Shown one piece after another: positions 5,586 to 5,750 of a DNA stretch of 5,750 nucleotides. The notes below the pieces were generated by a model. The model searched no databases. It was not told where the DNA came from and saw only the letters and a list, made by a program, of their open reading frames with translations. The stretch lies in the NCBI GenBank assembly GCA_014729455.1, contig WJJW01000215.1, positions 1 through 5,750 of the forward strand, written 5' to 3'. The position numbers and the translations under genes are program-made. The first letter of the stretch is position 1; every line of letters starts with the position of its first letter. This DNA comes from Candidatus Eiseniibacteriota bacterium (GTDB taxonomy: Bacteria; Eisenbacteria; RBG-16-71-46; CAIMUX01; VGJL01).

Positions 5586-5750
5586 TCAGCGATAGCGTCG
5601 CGCCGACACCGGTCGACCGGCGGGGAAGCTCGCCGGAGTCCTGGGCGGTGTTCCCGCGAGGCTCCTGCCCGGCCGGGCGCCCCGATACGGATACGAATCC
5701 CCGCCGCGCGCGACGAAGTCGATCGTGGCGATGTCGAGATCGGGCACGTC
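5586..5750 (-). CDS. probable C-terminal end of a 5'-nucleotidase-type protein (5' end outside window)
   Basis: Reading the minus strand from the right edge gives 54 codons and a TGA at 5588-5586. The first about 25 residues include IATIDFVARGGDSYPYRGA, which matches the end of the 5'-nucleotidase C-terminal substrate-binding domain (pattern T-x-D-F-[LV]-A-x-G-G-D-x-Y). Proteins of this family hydrolyse nucleotides or related phosphate esters, usually outside the cytoplasm. After the match the remaining about 30 residues are Arg/Pro/Gly-rich and do not look like the usual short family ending. A base insertion or deletion near 5680 may have shifted the frame; one alternative frame runs to a TAG at 5562-5560 with a more balanced composition. 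The gene converges on the DUF4301 gene. Only one motif supports the family call. Confidence 0.55.
   Translation of the reverse strand, partial: DVPDLDIATIDFVARGGDSYPYRGARPGRSLAGTPPRTPASFPAGRPVSARRYR

Overview
This window is a piece of a very GC-rich bacterial chromosome with densely packed genes. It holds the 3' end of an RND-family efflux pump gene, a complete three-gene operon for the membrane proton-translocating NAD(P) transhydrogenase, a complete gene for a DUF4301-family protein, and, on the opposite strand at the right edge, what looks like the C-terminal end of a 5'-nucleotidase-type protein. No RNA genes, mobile elements, CRISPR arrays or prophage traces were seen. The organism cannot be named from this sequence. 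The Gram-negative type pump, the split transhydrogenase and DUF4301 (a family I know mainly from Bacteroidota and relatives), combined with the high GC, would fit a high-GC lineage near the FCB group; this is an inference only.

Layout: positions 1-756 (+) are the last 251 residues of the RND pump. A 169-base gap follows, with a strong Shine-Dalgarno sequence at its end. Positions 926-3771 (+) form the operon pntAA-pntAB-pntB: the NAD(H)-binding domain I, the small membrane subunit, and the beta subunit that carries most of the membrane domain and the NADP(H)-binding domain III. The genes overlap by one base or are three bases apart, so they are almost certainly co-transcribed. Together they make the enzyme that couples proton entry to hydride transfer from NADH to NADP+. 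The reading frame and Shine-Dalgarno spacing imply that pntAA starts at a CTG codon at 926 rather than the in-frame GTG at 971.

A 135-base gap with a possible sigma70-type promoter leads to the DUF4301 gene (3907-5451, +). Its conserved segments resemble the sugar-nucleotide pyrophosphorylase fold, which gives a testable functional hypothesis. A perfect 11-bp hairpin at 5496-5523 then separates it from the convergent minus-strand gene ending near 5586, and could act as a terminator in both directions.

The most interesting points are the inferred CTG start of pntAA, the apparent absence of histidine at two positions I recall as alternative sites for the proton-channel histidine, the nucleotidyltransferase-like motifs in the DUF4301 protein, and the odd tail of the right-edge gene. 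I found no convincing new multi-gene system; most of the window is ordinary core metabolism.
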